64,000 nt of DNA from contig CP127384.1 in assembly GCA_030285985.1 (NCBI GenBank), positions 1,476,501 to 1,540,500 on the forward strand. Direction: 5' to 3'. A model generated the notes under the pieces. That model ran no database searches. It saw only the letters and a list, made by a program, of their open reading frames with translations, and was not told the DNA's origin. The translations under genes and the position numbers were made by a program. This document shows, piece by piece, positions 61,589-64,000 of this stretch (positions within the stretch are counted from its first letter, which is position 1; the number at the start of each line of letters is the position of its first letter). Origin of the DNA: Aquidulcibacter paucihalophilus (GTDB lineage: Bacteria > Pseudomonadota > Alphaproteobacteria > Caulobacterales > Caulobacteraceae).

Positions 61589-63853
61589 ATGGATCAAGTT
61601 CGACGGATAGTTCAAAACACGGTTACGCTGGCCGGTCTCGCGCAGATCCAACTGAATGCGAGCAATAGCGAGCGGCTAACACCAGAACTGCAAAGTCTGC
61701 TGAATGACCGTGCGATTGAGCTGGGGCGGGAGTATCTCAAAGCGCAACTCGATTGGCCCTTGGACACGCTGACTGCCGCCGAAGAACGGATCGTTAGAGC
61801 AGTTTCAGCTTACATCGGCTTGAAGGTGAGAGGGGGCACGAACGCAAACCTCACCATCAGACAAATCAAGAATCGAGGCGGCCTTCTTGCCGCCGCTGAA
61901 GCGGCCGTAGACAAGGTGCGACCGACCGCCGGTTTCGAAACGCTGACCGAAGCTGGACTCGATGAGCTGTCCTACGAGCAGATCATCCTTGATCATCCGG
62001 AAGAGTTTTCCAGCCGGGCCCTGTGGAATGCACGCCGAACCTTAGGCCTGCCCAACACCCTGCCGAAAGCCCCGTCTAAGAGCGGAACTCCGATTCAAGA
62101 GCAGACCGACCGACTGCTTGACTGGCTGATGTCGCGCCGGGGCCCCGATCGGCGAATAGCGCCGTTCACGAATGCCGAGGGGGCTGCCGCTTTGGGATGG
62201 CCGGATCTGCAGGTCTTCGGCCGAGCGTATGGCAACCTGCAATCACGCCTGGATTTTGCATGTTATCGCGCCGGACTGCCGCCGCTTGGTCTCACAGCAG
62301 AGCAAGCGTTTGCACGCGCGTGGGGAGTGAAGGACCGGGATTGGCGGTATCCCGTCGAAGCCATGCGCCTTGCGGCAAACACCCGGGCTTGGTCGAACGC
62401 TGACTTCGACCTCATACGAGCCGAAGCCAATGCCCTGCCGGGACAGGCGCATATCGCCTGGCAGGAGTCGATCGCGACAGAGGAGAGCGCTGTGCGAGCC
62501 TGGGCGGAAGGCTTAGCGCCCGATACTGCCGGAGAGGACAATCCGGCCGATGAAGCCTCGACGCGTCAGGATGCTGCTGGTTCTCGCAATCCGGTTTGGT
62601 CTCGCGACGAACTTATCTTGGCACTCGAACTGTATTTCTCGCTTACCGGCTCGGCCTTCGGAAAGACGGATCATCGCATTCTGGAGTTGTCGACTGTCCT
62701 CGCGGAGCTGGCTGCTTCACGAGGGGTGGCAGGCCAGAGCGACTTTCGAAATCCAAATGGCGTGCACATGAAGCTCATGAATTTTCGGAGCTTCGACCCC
62801 GAATACACATCAGACGGGCGGGTCGGGCTGACGCGGGGCAACCGGCTAGAGGCGGTGCTCTGGGAAGAGTTCGCAACGGATCTCGTTGCGCTCGGGCGCG
62901 CGGCGGAGGACATCCGTCAGAGCATCCAGTTGGTGCCGTCATCGTCGGCTGTCGTTCCGTACTGGGTCTTCGTCTGCAATCCAAAAAAGTGGAATATCGA
63001 CCGTTTTCTGGCCGCTGGGATTGAACGCGACACCTGGGGGGTAAGGCCATCGGATCGCCAGCGATTTGCACCAGGGCAACTCGGCATCGTCAGAGTGGGC
63101 GTAGATCAGCGCACCAACGCGGAACGACAAGGGAAGCCGCGCCTCGACGCCGGGATCTACGCGCTCTGTGAGGTTGAAAGTGAAGCGTTTGACGGCATAG
63201 GCGCTTCCGAACCCTATTGGGCCGAAGGCCAGGCGCGCGAACCAGGTTGGCCGACAGTCAACATCCGCTACCTGCGATCATTCGCTGAAGCGCCGCTTAC
63301 GATCGAACAGCTGAAGCGAGACGCCAGTGAGCTCTCGCCCTTGCTGTTAAATGGGTTCCAGGCGGCTTCATTTCCGATCTCGGAATCCGACTTCCGAGCT
63401 GTCCTCGACCTGCTGAGCGTCTCGGTCGAAGACGCCGCTGCAGCTGTACCTACCGAACCCGTAGAACCTCATGATCTCTCAGACCTTGAGGCGAGGTACC
63501 AATCCGCGTGCCCCGAGGTGAAGCATCGCGTTAGTCGCACGATCGAGCGGGGCCCTATCGGTGCGCTTGTGAAGAAGAGAAACGGTTATCGCTGCCAAGT
63601 CTGCGAAGCGCTTGGCGCCGATCCAATCGGATTCCGAAAACGGTCCGGTGCCCCCTATGTCGAGGCCCATCACGTTATGCCGGTGTCGCGCGGGCAAGTC
63701 GGGTCTCTTGCAGCGTCCAACATTTTGACCGCCTGCGCCAATCACCATCGCCAGCTGCACTATGGAGATGTCGAGGTTCGGATCGAGCCATCGACCTTTG
63801 AGATTACGATCGACGGTAGAGTGCTGAGCTTGCCTAAATCAGCGGTGCTGTAG
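61589..63853 (+). CDS. Type IV restriction-like endonuclease: ScoMcrA-N-like, EVE/PUA-like and HNH domains
   Basis: 754 aa from an ATG with GGGGAG upstream. Residues 1-330 are an unknown helical region with two related blocks. Residues 337-435 (WSRDELILALELYF, SDFRNPNGVHMKLMNFRSFD) match the N-terminal head domain of ScoMcrA-type enzymes. Residues 457-560 (PYWVFVCNPKKWNIDRFLAA, DTWGVRPSDR, AGIYALCEVE) look like an EVE/PUA-fold modified-base reader. The HNH site is at the end: Cys669/Cys672 in RCQVC, His694-His695 in VEAHHVMPVS, Asn711, Cys716 and His719-His720. Together it would detect modified or foreign DNA and cut it. The large N-terminal part is extra compared with known members. Confidence 0.85.
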   Translation: MDQVRRIVQNTVTLAGLAQIQLNASNSERLTPELQSLLNDRAIELGREYLKAQLDWPLDTLTAAEERIVRAVSAYIGLKVRGGTNANLTIRQIKNRGGLLAAAEAAVDKVRPTAGFETLTEAGLDELSYEQIILDHPEEFSSRALWNARRTLGLPNTLPKAPSKSGTPIQEQTDRLLDWLMSRRGPDRRIAPFTNAEGAAALGWPDLQVFGRAYGNLQSRLDFACYRAGLPPLGLTAEQAFARAWGVKDRDWRYPVEAMRLAANTRAWSNADFDLIRAEANALPGQAHIAWQESIATEESAVRAWAEGLAPDTAGEDNPADEASTRQDAAGSRNPVWSRDELILALELYFSLTGSAFGKTDHRILELSTVLAELAASRGVAGQSDFRNPNGVHMKLMNFRSFDPEYTSDGRVGLTRGNRLEAVLWEEFATDLVALGRAAEDIRQSIQLVPSSSAVVPYWVFVCNPKKWNIDRFLAAGIERDTWGVRPSDRQRFAPGQLGIVRVGVDQRTNAERQGKPRLDAGIYALCEVESEAFDGIGASEPYWAEGQAREPGWPTVNIRYLRSFAEAPLTIEQLKRDASELSPLLLNGFQAASFPISESDFRAVLDLLSVSVEDAAAAVPTEPVEPHDLSDLEARYQSACPEVKHRVSRTIERGPIGALVKKRNGYRCQVCEALGADPIGFRKRSGAPYVEAHHVMPVSRGQVGSLAASNILTACANHHRQLHYGDVEVRIEPSTFEITIDGRVLSLPKSAVL

Positions 63854-64000
63854 TTCGCATTCAGCACTCTAGGTGCGACGGATCGAGGGGGAGGGGCGCT
63901 TGGTGTGGATGGCGAAAAGCGCACTGACTTGAGAAGCTCAGAAATCTCGCAGCGAGCACGCTGCGCAATGTCGCTTGCATAACCACAGTCCGCCAACCTA

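Noticed and set aside
63760..63996. 78-codon minus-strand frame at the right edge
   Set aside because: It mostly overlaps the HNH gene end and has no recognisable motif; 63854-64000 shows nothing else I can name.

Overview
The window looks like the chromosome of a high-GC alphaproteobacterium, most likely of the Caulobacterales (Brevundimonas or a relative). I infer this from the GC-rich sequence, the four TonB-dependent receptors (TBDRs) without SusD partners, the LacI-controlled glycan loci, and three flavin-dependent halogenase-type genes embedded in a glycan locus. I could not run a search, so the genus is a guess.

Layout. (1) 1-5.4 kb: the 3' end of a membrane PQQ dehydrogenase, an ACS-type MFS transporter, a cytochrome c-like lipoprotein, and a Crp/Fnr regulator translationally coupled to a TBDR that shows no signal peptide; a MazG-like pyrophosphohydrolase lies convergent. 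(2) 6-16.1 kb: a beta-glucan locus (MFS, TBDR, LacI, GH3, GH16, FucP/GluP-type permease) with two perfect 16-bp operators TTGACAACGTTGTCAA. (3) 16.5-22.6 kb: GH9 endoglucanase, a TadG-like protein whose reading frame begins in a decayed permease fragment, and a second GH3. (4) 22.8-26.5 kb: HbpS-like protein, aldo/keto reductase, alginate-lyase-fold enzyme and a LacI regulator. (5) 26.7-45.9 kb: a second, larger glucan locus (LacI, GH3, three halogenase-type flavoproteins, TBDR, JmjC/cupin-like oxygenase, three MFS permeases, GH5, cation/proton antiporter) with five sites of a second operator type, TGACAGCGCTGTCA. (6) 46.1-54.8 kb: a peptide-scavenging operon (TBDR, AbgT transporter, S15-family hydrolase, LysR) and a divergent CapA-like lipoprotein. 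(7) 55-63.9 kb: an island of a different character with a 742-aa tyrosine-recombinase-like protein and five co-directional genes: an unknown, a PD-(D/E)XK protein, a beta-CASP metallo-beta-lactamase, a second PD-(D/E)XK protein, and a ScoMcrA-like/EVE-like/HNH endonuclease.

How it works together. GH16, GH9 and GH5 would cut beta-glucans outside or in the periplasm, TBDRs take up oligosaccharides, three paralogous GH3 enzymes release glucose, and MFS permeases move it inward; LacI proteins gate each block. The two main operator types differ by one base per half-site, and their presumed regulators differ little in the recognition helix, so overlap between regulons is likely.

Most notable: a repeat family with the core CCAACGACAACTTGTCTCC sits at six places, nearly all at seams between functional blocks, as if the region was assembled from cassettes. 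The island at the right end is the best candidate for an undescribed, probably anti-phage, system.
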